Assembly (NCBI RefSeq): GCF_910591885.1
Contig: NC_063272.1
Location: 13,528,364-13,592,363, forward strand
DNA length: 64,000 bases
Reading direction: 5' to 3'
From: Bombus terrestris
Lineage: Eukaryota > Arthropoda > Insecta > Hymenoptera > Apidae
Shown here: positions 39,601 to 54,600 of the stretch, piece by piece
How the letters are laid out: every line of letters begins with the position of its first letter
Position numbering within the stretch: position 1 is the stretch's first letter
Made by a program: the position numbers and the translations under genes
Notes under the pieces: model-generated
Told to the model about the DNA's origin: nothing
What the model saw: the letters and a program-made list of their open reading frames with translations, nothing else
Database searches by the model: none

Positions 39601-42600
39601 ATAATTGAAATATTTATTGCAGGATAGAGGACTTCCAGTTCCGGTGCCGGCTTTCGATGGACCTAGTGCCTTCGTCCCTACGTCCGAGGTAAGTACTTTT
39701 ATTAAGTGTTCTTTGCATCGTTTCGTTCTTTCAATATTTTGTTAACTATTTTTATTTTCGTAACATTGCAACGAAATTGATCGATCAACGATGGTATCAG
39801 ATGTATGAAATGTTCGAAGGTTCGAACTTATGAAATATGCAAGAGGTTCGTTGAAAATTTAAAAAACGATTGATACGTAGCCATACGGTTTTTTAATGAA
39901 ATTTACATATGGAATATTAGGGCAAGAAAAACAAAACCATTATAGTCAGTTTAATCTGGGACATCGAATTGGCGCTCGTAGCGCCGATAAGTTTTGCCTT
40001 ATGATTGGTAGTTGTCGGTAAAAACGAGTCTCACGATTGGCTGAGAGGAAGACGATGCCATGGGCTGGTTCACGTTTACTTGTCCCCTGGTAACCTTCAA
40101 TTTAGTCTAATTAAGAGCAATTAGGTACTTAGTCTCGGTGCTTAAATTGCAATTCTCTGCAACATGTCAGTTAAAGGAACCTTCTTTATCAACCAATCCA
40201 TAAGTATTTAATTCAATTAATTTTATGAAAATAACACGGAATTATCGACATTTATATCAAGATCTTTACACTAACATAATTATCAAATTTCCGTATTTTT
40301 TACATTGGTAATTAAATGTACGTCGATAATCTATTTAACTTTGCGTTTCCATAATACGAATTCATTTTATTGTTTGAACATATTTTGCATGTTGACCAAT
40401 GTATTAACGATTGTTTAAACTACTTGTTTAAAGGCTGTTCAAACTGTTTCCTGCGGTAACCGATAGATGGCGTTATGCGCGGGTGTTCGTTGCGTACAAA
40501 TTGTCGAGCCAATTAAATTCATTTAGCGGGATAAATTACAAAATTGAATACGCTTTAAACGATCTTGGTTATGTTTTCAAATATTTTTGTTCTTATCTAT
40601 CTGAAAATGGATCTGAATTAATCCTCTTATATGTGTATTGCTAAAATCACCGTGTACATAACTAATACGTGATTAGATAATAGGAAGAATAATGTTTTCG
40701 GTATGTAATTCTGATAAGAACAATTTGTTTGGATAATAGAAATATGCGCGTGAATTTGCAAAGGGGGAATACACGAATGGAAGCGTAGCTTTGCAGGTGT
40801 TTCCAATGACGAATCTTACGATCTATACATCTGATAAATCATATTTATCATAACGTATCAAATAATTTTGCGGCTGGATGAAATATTATGAGATGTTATT
40901 ATTGTAAAATTTATTTTCGCCAATTGCATCGAATGTACGTTCTTCGATGTCGTGTCACGATTCGAATCCCTTTCTTACGGTATTCCGCATGAAAGTGAAT
41001 TTTCACTTCGCGTCATTTAATATTTTTGTTACCTATGTTTTGTGCGTTTGTCACTGAAGAGAAATAAAAGATATAAAGCAGGTAAGTGTAAAATAAAGTA
41101 TCTTACAATCTTTACGAATACCATAAGTTCCAACTTAACGTTAATCTTATTTTCCATCCTTTTTATCTTTCGATATTCGAAAATGTAAATTTCCGGCATT
41201 ACGAAGTTCTCTGTTTTTTTCTTTTTTTAACATTTTCGAATATGCTAATATACAAATGCATCACTGTGTTTTTACATACTGTATTATGCATACGTATAGG
41301 CATGATATTTGCAACTTTGAAATCATTAATGTTTTACGTAAATCTGCCCCTAGGTTACGTGTACAAACCTCTTCCGATACTCGCGTGGTAACGCAGCTCT
41401 CATTATTCAGTGCGTTGAAACGAATATATAAGCTGTATCCTGCAGACATCGGTTCAAATCGAAAAGTCAGACGTTTCTTTCCATTTGCTTCGCTTTTCAT
41501 CGCTATATTCGCACTTGCTGTAATTACAGCCATAAACGTTAATCCTTACTTTATGATTTCTTTTATGGCTACATTCATCAAACATAATAGTCGCTCTTCA
41601 AACATTTTGATTACATACCGTGTAACGTAAGATTCATTCACACCAACGCCATACGTAACTTGAAATTAATCGCAATATTCAACTCGAACATGGTCCTTGT
41701 TCGTACCGGATCTTCTACACTTTGTCACCTGATTGATTCGATATCGTTGGACAAGCGGTAAAAGGCGAGACACGCAGCTGTACACGTTTCTTCTCACGTG
41801 GTAATCGATAACACGCCTTCCGGTTCGCACGACTCCACAGCCTCGTTCACCGATCGAGTTCCTCGGATCGAAAAATTCTGGAGGAAAAGCGTGCACACGA
41901 ATTCCGGATCGCTCCCTCGGAGTTAGCCAATCTCACGTGCTTGTGCAGCGGAATTCAGCTAGTGGTGCATCGAGCCAAGTTCAAACCGCCCTGAATTTCT
42001 AACATGGTATGCGATTTCTGCGGTATCTTGGAGAGATGCCCAAAGTTTGGTAAGAGAAAGAGGCAACGGGCGGGTGTCGGAAGGTAGGATAGAGAGGAAA
42101 GGAGCGATGGGGGCTCAGAGGAATCCTGGTCAGGTCATTGCAAGTCGTAACTCGGTCCAGCAACCGCAAGTGGCTGCAAGTGTCTCGTATACAAGCTCCA
42201 TTAAGGATCTAATTGAATCCCTTTCTTGCCGTTTTATTTTTCGGCCTCCTCTCCGCTCACTCTGCTATCTGCTCGCTTGAATTCACCATTGGAAACGGTA
42301 TTCCTATTGAAAACCGATGTTTGCGCTCCCGTCCACCCCCTTTTCTGTACCGGAAATCGTATTACGATCACGCGAAACTAGAATCTTCGAATTTGTGTAA
42401 TTGCATTAACACCGCTTTTTCACTCGACATCTTGGGTCGTGTATAAACGATCGGGGTCACTGACTTCTTCGTATACGTCTTTCAATTGTCTGACCACTAT
42501 TCATCGTTGACGATCTGATATATGTCTATTGCAAATGATGCGTGTTACAGCTATGATATGTTACGTATACACCGCTGTGCAAAAATCTTAGGACTTATAA

Positions 42601-45600
42601 CTCTGTTAAATGAAAATTTGTCACTTTTGTGAAATAATATCTGATGTCAATACCATTTGTTGTCCAAGAATAAGCGATTGCTCGAATCAGTGTCGCGTGA
42701 TTACAAATAATTGATATTTCGAAAGACATTTTATATTATATATTTGAGTAGCAATAATATATTTGGAAATGTTAGCGAAAATAGTTTGATATATCCTGTT
42801 CGTATATTTGCCGCTATTCTTTATTCATTTCGCGAAACTGATTCACGTTTCTCATCTCCATTTCTCTATATAACCTTATACATATTCTACAACATTTATT
42901 ATTAAATCAGAGCTCTATTTATTGCAGTATCTTCAAAAATTTATGAGCCAAGAGAAACCATAAATAAGCAGTACTATAAGGGGAGTGTATCCTGAAAGCA
43001 TGTTTAGTTGATCTAAGCATTTGCACAGTACTTCGCTTACATATTCATTTATACGTTTCAAAGAAACGGCGGAGATCGTGATATCTAGTTGATTTACTCT
43101 GATTACTCGGAATTTTCCTTCCTCTTCTTTAAATTTTTACACATTGCCACGTTGACGCGTTGGCCATTTATCCTCTTAGCTTTATTAAAAACAAGCTTTA
43201 ATAATTAAAGATGCATTCTTACGTCACGCGAGTTACTGTAGTGCGAGAGATCGTTCAGGCGAACTTCTACTCGATTGCTTCGAATTGCAGCTTAATGCGA
43301 TCGAGTCTCTTTAAAGCGTACGAATAGTACGGAGAAACTCAGCATAAGCGCGTAGACTTGTAGAGGAAATGCGCATGTACTAAAAAAAAAAAAAGAAAAG
43401 AAAATTTATAGAACGATAGAAACGATGTTCAATGTTAGGCAAATTGCTGGGGGGTGGACACAGGAATTTCTCGATTTGGGAAAGAAGCAATTGATGAGTG
43501 CGTGTTTCAAAGAGCTCACACAAGTAGCAACAGGCCCTAAGATGACCTCACGCTACGTTAAAGTGTCTGGCTAATTGCGCTAAGTTTAAAGAAAGGAATA
43601 GAAGTACGCTAATTCTAAAAAGTTCCACGTCGTTGATAAATTTATTTATAATGATAGATTTATGTATAATGATGAAACAGGAAACCATGAGCTATTTCTT
43701 AACGTATTAATGTAATGCAATTAAAACAACTAAATTGTTACAACTAGTCAACTTTTGAATGACAACTCACAACCCATGATCTACTCCAACTAACGACTAA
43801 CTAACTTTCTCCATCAAAACGTCCTTTTATACTAATTTTAATACTTCTACCTCGCACACGTGTGTCACAGCTGTTGATGACCCAAGATGATTACGCGTAC
43901 CTTTTTCAATTACCTATTGTCTATAAAGGGCTACGAGCATATTACTTGGCCATATGGCCCATTAGGATTTCCTATCTTTCCCGACCCGTCAGCATTTCCA
44001 CTTTTCCCTGCATTGTAGTTCATCGGGATTTTCCTAAATAACTCTTCCGCGATACCACGCTATTCTTAAATGACTCGATGACTTTATAATCGCGTCGTTG
44101 CGCTGCAACATGAGTGCATTAGTGCGTATGATGTAGATCATTAAGAAAAAGGCCATTGTGAAAGTTCAATTGTGATGCGAATGGGCGGACGATCGTAAAA
44201 TATAGATCCGACACGAGAGAAAGCCATAAAACGGTGGATAGGGATAGAAATAGCGAAATTTCTCATGTAAATCCTCTGCCACCCACGTAGTCCACGCTCG
44301 GTTTGTAAGCCTTCGCGTAAATAACCAGCTGCTGCCTCTGAAATACCTATGGGAATATTATTCCAGAAATATTTTCAGAGACGAATTGAAAATGGGTGCG
44401 ATATTTGATCCAATCTGTCTTTTCGACAGAACGTTCCGAATTTTGTTCGATTTCCAGTTTGTAACTGGTTGCGCGCTTAATGTTTATTGTTCGGTGTCGT
44501 TGTGCTCGTGTCAAACTCGCATATAAATTCTGACATAATAAACGTGGCACCAATTTTCACGTATTTCATGGTGTACTCCATGCCACCTCGTTTTGTTTAA
44601 CAGTATCAAGTTATTTATCGAACGTATTCTCGCCAGATAAAACATTCGTTATATTTCCCCTGCTTATATTTTTCGTCGACGTGGATAACATTTTTCCCAA
44701 ATATTGCTCATTGTACTCTAATTGCTACGTCGATAATTCGATACTAGAGTCGATATCGCCAGTGGCAACAAACGACCGCGATATCGACGTTGTCCGGTGA
44801 TAAGGAATTTTTCATTTAGTTACCACACGTTCCATTCTGGATATCGATATAACCTCGAGTTAGGTTATCTCCACGACTTATTACATAATGCCGCGTAACG
44901 AGCATAAAGATATTACACTAGGAAGTTGTCCAAACTATAAACACGTGGCATAAACATACGTACACTGTGCAAGAATTAGATTAAGACAGAGGTAGATTAA
45001 ATGAACGAATGCGGTAGCTTAAATAAAAAAAAAAGGGGGATAGAGAAGAGGTGAAAATAGGTGGAAGGGTCAGGGAGAGAAATTGGAAGATCTCTTATCC
45101 TTGGGAGGAGTCGAAGAAAAACTGATAATCAGTGGTCGCAACGAATCGTTATATGTACGTATGCTTTCTCGGCAAGTTGTCATAAATAAAATCCATTTTT
45201 TGCTTAGGTCATTCGATATCCTTAGTGAACTTAGATTTATGTCAATTATTTCCGACGAATTAGTTTTTTCATTTCTACTAGCATTTTCTATTCGTTGCTT
45301 TTATCGTGCTCTGTCTCTCGCTATTACCAGTTTTGTGCTCAGGGTGAGTTAATTCCACGAGGATTGTATCTTCGATTTTCTTTGACATTATCGTTGTAGA
45401 GCTTCTCGGTAGCTTGCGTTTCATAGCCATTGGTGGTTATGGCTGACACGCCTTCCACTGTACACGCATTAGTTCCTCCTAATCTATAACAAGATGCCTA
45501 GGTTGGTCTTGCTGGGTATCAGCTTGACATACTCGCAGCTAATTACGATCTGCGGTCACGGTAAGGGTTATTTCCACCTCAGCTTAGACTGCACCTTCGT

Positions 45601-48600
45601 AGGTCTTTACCTACCAATGAATTATCATTTGTGATATACGACGAACCACTGTTTAATGAGTTAAACGCGAAAGAAAGTTTTATCCATTATATCCGGCCAA
45701 GTTTTATTTTTCCATCGAATAAAATAATCTGCGTACGTGTAGTTTAAATATTTTATACTTTGAACGCTTCTCTATCTGTTCTTAAACAATCGATAGAGAT
45801 TATAATGGGTATAGAATGATATGTCGTGGTTTCTCTGATTGTCGTGAAAACACGAGAATTTAGGTTACCGGAAATCAGGTTCACACGATTGCTAAGGTTC
45901 TGCACGGCATGCGAGTGGTTTCTCGAGTTCGCAAATCCACGGCTTACAGTATGAAGAAACTTCCCGCTGTATCGTTCATCTGGTCTACGCTTAAGACTCC
46001 CCGAATGTGTGTTGGTTGTTTGCAGGAGGCAGCTTATCTTCAAACAAGAGAAATAGAAGAAAGAGAGATAACTAGGAAGTGTGATATTTGCACCATTCAG
46101 AAAATTCGAAATCGATAATGCGGCCATAATGCGTCAGACACTTTGTTTCATTCGGTAGATCACGAATGTGGTTAACTGTTTATCTAACGATACGATGCAT
46201 GTAAAACGATATGGTTGACTTTCAAATTTGAAGTATCTTTTTGAAAGAGACAAAAACCATTTCATTCAAATATAGAACAATAAAACACCTTTATAATTAT
46301 CGTCGTGTTTCTTTTGTGACACTCATACGATACGAGGCTTTGTGTTGTTTACGATTCCTCGATATTCCTCGACGTAGAAATTAAAACGTAGAAATTAAAC
46401 TATTCCCATTTTATGTACATTTTTCTATATCAAACTAGATAAGATAAGATTAGTCATTTCGATCGCCAATTCGTGTCCAGAAAACACATCACGAAGAATA
46501 TAACCACATCGTAAAGCAAATTTATCGCGCAACTTACTATTTTGCTCGAATACTACAAAATGTAGCCATCGTATTAACTATTTCCAACACACCTGCTGCA
46601 GGTGACCTTCGATTTACGCAATACAAAATAGCGATTGCCTGGACCAAGGCATCGATCATTGTTAACCTGGTCTACTGTTGGAAACTAGCTTTCTTCGATA
46701 CCGTTATCGTAGCCTGCGTTCCATCGAGAAACACCGTCAGCTGTCGTGAAATTCGCCGATGGTTCGATTAACGAGAGGCTGTAGAGGCAAAACCGGCCAC
46801 CCGTTTCGTACACGTCGCCGTACTCGTGGACCAATCGAGCTTCGCCTCGAGGAGAAACGACGAATCACGAGGGTCGTATAGGCGGCGGGGATAGCAAACG
46901 GTGTAGGGTCTCCGGTTCTCGCGTCTGTTGCGCGTTCACTAGCTTCCTCCCCTTGCTGGCTCCCGTCGCGACATCGCTCTTCGCGGGTGTTCATTCGCGT
47001 GTCAGACGTGCTTGAGGTAGGACGCGCGTCTCTACGTTCCACCTCGTGCAATCTTCTCTCTCTTTCCCTCTCCGTCGAGGTTGAAGAAGGCCAACGTGTC
47101 CGTTCCACGTGCGCGACGCATCGACACGACGCGCCTTCGCTTCTTCAGACCGTTTCCGCATTAGCGAAGACTCACGTGTGACGATCGCGTCTATCTCGTT
47201 CATTTTGCTGCCTCGCATCACAGGTACGTGTCAACAGGAACGTGTATGTTTCTCTTTGGTCCGCGAGGGTAGTTGAAGTGGCAATGATGTAAGTGACAAG
47301 TAGAGACGTCTAGGTAAACAGAGGGACGTTGGAGCGAAGTTGACGCTTACGGTTTTATCTTTGATATTTCTAAAGATTCGGATAAATTGTTTTTACATTT
47401 ACATTTACAACGTTTAACGGTATATTCGGCACGAAATTATTCGCCACTTATATTGTTTACTGTTTAAATTGTTCAGTAACGAGAGATTTAATAAATACCG
47501 AATAAATATTTCTCAATGTACAAAATACCTTCGACGAAACTTAAGAACTCAACGATCATCGTACATTTTTTTGAGATCAGTGAAATATAATTATCTGTTT
47601 CGTTCTTGAAGAGGTTAGTCAAACAGGCAATGTTTTGTATAGTTTTGTTGTTGTGATCGATATTCGTGTGACGTTTGCGTCACTGTTGGCAAATTTGTAT
47701 GCTCTGTTCTTTCGTGATACCACGTTTAGCTTGGAATGCGTAGGTTTGAATAGTACGCAGTGGCGTATTGTTTTTACGGGTCAAACGTGAGACCTTGTAG
47801 ATTCGCGCGTGCCACCAGCAGCGAGTCGGCGTGACTTCCGCAATGTCGTAAATTCGAAACGATGTGTACGCTTGTGCCATAGCATGACAATCGCTATTTG
47901 TCATCGAGGCAATGATCGGGTTAATCGTATGACATATTGTTGATCGTTATTATTCGATCGTTATTATTAATCATCTCTCTGCTCGTTAAATGTTCGCTAC
48001 TCGAATAATTGCCTCGAGCAACGTCCAGTTGGACTTTTACCTTTTCGTTCGACGTTGAGAATGGCTCTAGTTGTTTACTTCCTCTTGGCGACGATATCGC
48101 GTCGCGCATGCCGTAAAAATCGTCTGGGCAGTCGTTCCATAAATTTGCGATGCTAATATCGTATACTAAAAGTGTATTGTATAAGTCGCACGCAAGCGTG
48201 AATCTCGTTGCGACAATGTTTTCCCACGGAAGCGTATCCGGTCTTTATGCCCCAAGTTCTGGCGAATTCACACTACGATCTGATCCCTCGACTACGAACA
48301 CACCACCCGGACAATCGAGCGAATTCCACGATTCCACGCAAAATGTCTGCCGCAAATTTTCCGATAATGGGACCGCCTGAATGAGAAAAACGTTCTGCTC
48401 GCGCGGTATTACAAAGCGTGCAAGCGTATCTGACTGTGAACCATTCGGAGTAAGACGTAGAACTCATTACGAGTTTGGTCGATGGTATATTCAATCCTCT
48501 CTCTGTTCGTATTCCTGTGAATTATCGTTAGCATGCGTCATATCGCCATGAAGATTCGACGGAAAAAAAGCTATCGTTCAGATATGACCAACGTTTTGTT

Positions 48601-51600
48601 TGTATTATACAGGAACATTTCGAATTCTCAAGGATTTGTCAATAATAAAATTGGTTAGTTTATGAGCATGGAATTATCGAAGCGTAGACGAAAACATTGC
48701 TTAAGCGTTGTCAATTTTTACATTTGCTTTACGCGGCCGTAAATTATTCGCAAAGGCAGTTTCGTATGTCACGTGAGTAATGGTGGACGAAAACAGTGGC
48801 GAGGATGAACGTGAATTGATAACACGTGACGAATTTACCAGTGAGCGTAGGCAAGGTGATTCGTGCCGAATTACTAATACCGCTGCCGTGATACCTGTAA
48901 TAGGATTATTTGCTGTTGTGGTTCAAGGCTTTCAGATTTATCCCGTCAAAGCGACCAGCCAACGTAAAATATCTTATGTGTGCGAATTATGACACGAAGC
49001 TGAAATATTTCTCCTCAATTCGAATTTCACGTATAAATTGAAAGTTGCTCGGTTTCGTTCAAAGTTACTCTATCAGCGTGTACTTCAACGATATCGATAT
49101 TATTTATCGCGAGACAGTACTTCATTTTGAGACATTTATTTCTGTAATATTTCGTTCGTTATCGTCCCGTAATGCAATTCCGCTCAACGTTTGCTCATTT
49201 TTTCTGCCATCGTAATCGTGCGTTTATTGTGCAAAGAAACGAGAGTCGCGATAATTTCCTTCGATCTCGTCAATTTTTCTCGCGCTCCTTTTCTCTCTGC
49301 ATCTTCATGAAATTCTCGAACGCGAAGTTTCACATTGTTGGTCCCGTCAGACTTGAGCCGCGTGCATTTAAACGCGCGTAAATACGTTTTATGCACTCGT
49401 TTACTAGGAAAATTGTGTCGCCATCGCTGAAACGTCCGGTGTAGACGTTCGCTGGCGGAACGAACAAAAGACCTCGGGGCGTTCGTTTCAAAGCTTTTGC
49501 GAAAGCGATACAGAATCCGTGCGCGTCCTCGAAAAGCCCGCTAGATTCGAATTCCATACGTACCCATTCGACGAATATTCGTCAGCGATAAAAAGGAAAA
49601 GCCAAAGTTCGTACTAAAGCGCGTAATCTGAAAGCCCGCTGCCACGGCAAAGCTTTATTGTATACTTTTATGAAATGTTCGCGTGATACGCTGATGTAAA
49701 TGCAGTTTCTTTCTCTCTTCTTCCAGTTTCTTTTTTTTTTTTTTTTTTTTTTATAGACGTAAATGGTCATTCTCAGGTCGTCCTTAAATGACATTTTAAA
49801 ATAATGTCACGCTTAAAAACCTCTCGAGCAGCTTGCAGAAAGGAAACTTTAGGTGCATACGGTTCTGGCGGTTTCACGTTTCTTTTACGACGCGCGCACT
49901 GATATGCAAATGATGTGCAAATTTCCTCGTTCTAAAACATGCTAAAAAGTCCCATCGCACCCGAGCAATTTGCTCACGTCGCTCTTCACAACTTAAATAA
50001 TACCGTCTTCCCAAGCTCGTCGAAACGATTTTAAAATGAAATCTTCGCCGATTTCACCATCGGAACAATCCAATTAATTAGCATCCATCTTCCGGTCTCA
50101 CCTTTCGTGTATCTCGATTCGACGTATTCTCGAAGAACTCGAGCGTATAACTGAAATGGAATAACCGACTCGGAAGATTCGACGGATACGACGAGTTAGG
50201 AAGGTTACGACGTGGAACTAACATAAGCAAACGGTGTCATCTCTTTCGTAATTCACTAAATTGCAACGTTTTACCTGAATGTCTTCGCGCGAATATTCAA
50301 GTGGAAATGTTTGCCATGACTCGGACGCGACTGAATATCGTTGCCTTCTTATTGGGCCGTCTTTAAAGCCGAATCAGCTTCGTTGCATCCCCCTGCTACG
50401 AGTCTCCAATGAAATTAACTCGATGCAGCCGGTAACGATTGCCATTCCGTTTCTCTGATCTAATAATGTGCTGATTGTATATTCAAACACAGCGGAAAGC
50501 AATTTCTTGCACCTGTCGTGCATTCATTCGACGCTCGAAAAGCCAAACAATGTAATTATAAGTTGTTGATCGTGAAAACGCACGTTTCTCTTATAATCGT
50601 GTGCTTCCTCGTTCTATTTTCTTTTCTTTTTTTCTTCTTCTTCTCCTTCTTTTGGTTGCACCGAGTGATACGGTGATAGAAACTCGTTTCAAGAATCTTG
50701 TTTCTTTTAACAGGAAACCATTAGTTGACTGGATAAAAGCTTGCGAAACTACTGTCACTGAACCGCCAATTTGGGTTAACTTGACAGAGAATTGCCATTA
50801 AAGACTCGGGGAATTAAGACGTGTCGAATATAATGGCCGAGCTCTCACACTGGACTTTCCAAACTTTTCATTTTCCTGCTTGTGTTTCTTTCGTTTGAAA
50901 ATTAAATTCTTTTTTTTTTCGTTTCGTTGGTATTATGATTTTTGCGTTGGAAATGCAAGGGATGAGATTCATTTGGGTATTTGTAGACAGTTTAGTTGGA
51001 AACTCGGTTTCCTGTTTTAGCCGTGAACTAGTTCAACGATCATCGTGGTGAAATCGTTGGAAGCTCCGGGTATTAGCTCGATTTGGAAAACACTTTACCG
51101 ATTTTATATTTTTACGACGATTTCTCGAGCAAATCGAAAGTAGCTATAAATTTTTAGGAAATCGTTAAGTGCTCCAAACAAAAACAGAGCATCCATTTTA
51201 GTAATGAAAAAGAAAACTACGACCTAGAAAAAAAGAACGCGCGACTCTCGCTTATACTTTCTAGAATGTCCTCTTTCGCGCAACACATTTTTATCGCAAT
51301 ATTCTCTAACGAGAGAGCGGTGGAACCGTTTGCAAAGTGTTCAACCCGAAATTACCACAATTAATGGAACGACACATTTCTCGAGTCGCTCTTTGAAGGA
51401 AAAGTAAGTCTCGTATATTTAAGTGGTTCAAACGTTATGTATATGGCTGTAGGATTTAACGTCAGAGTCTACCACTGAAAAAACTCTGATTACGTCATTG
51501 AAACTTCGTAATTGAATTACAGACGTTTACGCAGTTCTAAGAAATTTAAATATTTAAAACTGTGCAACATATTCAAAGTAGTAAAACATTCGTTGGAATA

Positions 51601-54600
51601 TTTATGAGGCGAAGTAAATGATTTTTCAATTTTTATTTCATTTGGCGTATGCTCATAAAAATAGGAGTCGCAAAAAGATGCGGAATGTAATTATGACATT
51701 TCCAAGTTTCCATCGCAGATTGTAAGCGGCGTTCCTAGAGTCTTAGAGTTTGACTAGTGTCGTAGTACAACTCGTACAAGTTGGCACGACTCGTTCGTTG
51801 CCTTAGTTTGCTGTATAAATGAGAAGAACCGTTGCTCCATTTATTCTCCGTCGGATTAAAATACTCTAAAAGGGACAGCTGGCCGAAAAGTGTCTGACCA
51901 CCGAACGTCCGCTTCTACTTAATTCCGCTGTACTGATTCTCGATTCGCGTTCCTCGTTTTCATTATCTCTGTTTTGTCAAATATTTGCCGAGATAAGATG
52001 AATCACTTGACACGCATATACGTACACAGATTGTTTTAGTTTACTCGATTATTTCGTCCACTGATCTTCGTCGATTGAAACTGCGACAGCTTTCGTACTA
52101 AAATATCTTCTATCATTTGATAAACTGATTACAGGTATTTATGGAAATTTATATTTTTATGAGTATAACGCGAGAAATGGAACCTAACTAGAGATTTCTT
52201 TCACTTATTAAATATTACAATATCTACGTTGAATATTTCATATAATTTTGAATGCTTCGTGCATTCTCTCGCATCTTTAAATTCCTTAAATAAAATACAT
52301 AAATATCCGCACGCTATTTATGAAAAATGTGCATCCATTTTCGTCATTAATTATTCTCTATTCAGATATATTAATATATATATATATATATATAACTTTC
52401 CGCGTTAAGAGGTTGAAACGCAGCTTTCGAAAAGATCTATCGATGTTACAAAGTACCTTTATGATTCAGCAATTTTCGCATTATATGAACTCGCAACGAT
52501 GCATCGAATTATGAATTTTGCGTAGCTGTTAATAACTCTCGTATCGCGGTGGCTCGGTTTTAAAACCGATATTCGATAATCTGATCGGATTAAAGCTTGA
52601 AATGTACGCGTGAAATGCACAAGAGAGGCGTTCCTGTATTGTGTTTTCGAATAATTACCGCTCACGTTTGTAATCAGCCCGCGTGTACTCTCCTTTTTCT
52701 CCTTTCTTTCTTTCTTTCCTCCATCGAGAGCTGGCAAGGTGATGTAACTGGCCGCGTATGCCCACTTGGGTACGGTCAAGCGTGTTGTTGTTCCTGAATC
52801 TCATTACATCCTTCAGCGAGCAATGAACAAAAGCAGACTGAGATAAAGTACCGCGAACTGCATCCCTCCGAGCATTTGCTCTAGCCCGGTCTGGCGATAG
52901 TCGCGTGTAATGGAATTTTTTATATCTTTCCCCTGTGCTTGTCCGTTTTTTGGTTTTTCCATCAATGCGATAACGTTTCGTTGCTTTTGCCAAACCTCGT
53001 GGGCTTTCGCGATGCAGCTTTATATTTTCGTCGCATCGCTAGAAGCGAAGATTACAGAGTAACATGATAAGTCGGAATCCCTAATTTTTACAAGGAAGCA
53101 TTTTTACAATATTGTACGTTGTCGATCGTTCTCGTATTACTAAATAAGAAAATTTTCGATTCGGTCAAAAATTTTTCACAGTTGTCGACCTGTATTTGTT
53201 CAAAATAGGGCGACGATTTATAACGATATGAGCTGACCGATTTACCGAGCAAAGTTCACTGCTACGTCTATTATTAAAGTCGGCCGGAATCTGAATCACC
53301 GTCGTAGTTAAGTCAGCAGCCCATTGTATTTTGTGGCATGTGAACGTTGCGTAGCGTTCTCGACAGAGATTTATTACAAGCGACGTTGATTAGGTATCGC
53401 ACTAGATTTAATTAAGTGGCTACATTCGTTTAATTTATCGGCAAGAAAAGCAAAAAGAAGAAAGAAACACTTTCCTCTTGCCTAGTTTTCCACTTGATAA
53501 TGTCTTAAACTTGGTCTAATCGGTACTAATAGTCGTCGAAGAAGCGAAACTAGGGCAAAGCCCGATGCAGTACGTGGCAGAAAGGCCGTACCGATGAAAG
53601 TTCTCCGTTTCCGAACTTAATGCCTCTTGACCAGTTTTCACAGCTTATTATTGATGATTCGTTTCTCCTGAGAAACGGCCGACTCGCTCGAACACGTACT
53701 TTGAACGGTCTTATTTTTTCGCTGAAAGATTTATTACTCGCTCGAATCCGTCAGACTCTTAAAATTCTTCCTTTCGACCGTCTTACTCATTTTCATGTAG
53801 GAATTTCTCAATTGCGTACTATCCGTCGTTCGATTAGCTTCCTAACGTGTTACGCATTAAATACTTGCTTCCTCGAGAGATTTGTGATTCTGATTAGTTA
53901 TTTACTCTACGCATAGCGTACGTACACATCGTAATTAGGTATAATAGAGGATTATAAGTTCGAGTAATTAAAGTGCTATTTAAATGCTACAAATCTTGTC
54001 ACTTTGTGCCATTCTCCGCGAGAGGAGAAAGCAATTTAGCATCTTTAACCTTCGCGTTACTAGACTTCAATATCCACGAAGTGTTCGTCGTATTACATAA
54101 TTGCTTACATTATAGAAATATTGTAACGATTTGCTCGCGGTTAACTTATTTATGATGGAACAAAATTTCATAATTGGATTCATATGAAGATTACAAAACC
54201 TCGATAAAACGCAAATCTGACTGTTTTTCTCTTGTGATGTTTTCACATAGGAAGCTATATGCCCTAACGTGAATCCAATATTCCTTATCACGTAAATGTT
54301 TGTTGTATCGTGTTTACTGAGAACTGTATCGTAAAATTTTATTTTCCCGATTCAGACGGTAAGAGACTACGTAAGATAAAACGACGGTTAAAAACGTTTG
54401 TGAATGTTGCGTAAAATTAAGGATAAAAAAAGGAGTAGTTGAGCAATAACTTAACTTGCTTTTATAGGCTTTTGTAGGCTTTTATTCGCGAAAATGATCA
54501 AGTACAATATTACAATGAAGTAGCGAAGTTAAAATAGTTGCTCAAATCACAGCCAAACTGTACACTAGACCAGCCTCGTGGTCGAATGCTAGCAGTTTTT

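Noticed and set aside
46737..47221. 123-codon and 76-codon minus-strand frames rich in Arg/Glu/Thr
   Set aside because: Composition effect of the CpG-rich block; no motif and the good splice donor is on the opposite strand.
48780..48992. Frame beginning [19 protein letters not shown] as an alternative first exon of the large gene
   Set aside because: Possible donors inside it leave phase 1, while the next exon (61242) needs phase 0; no other support.
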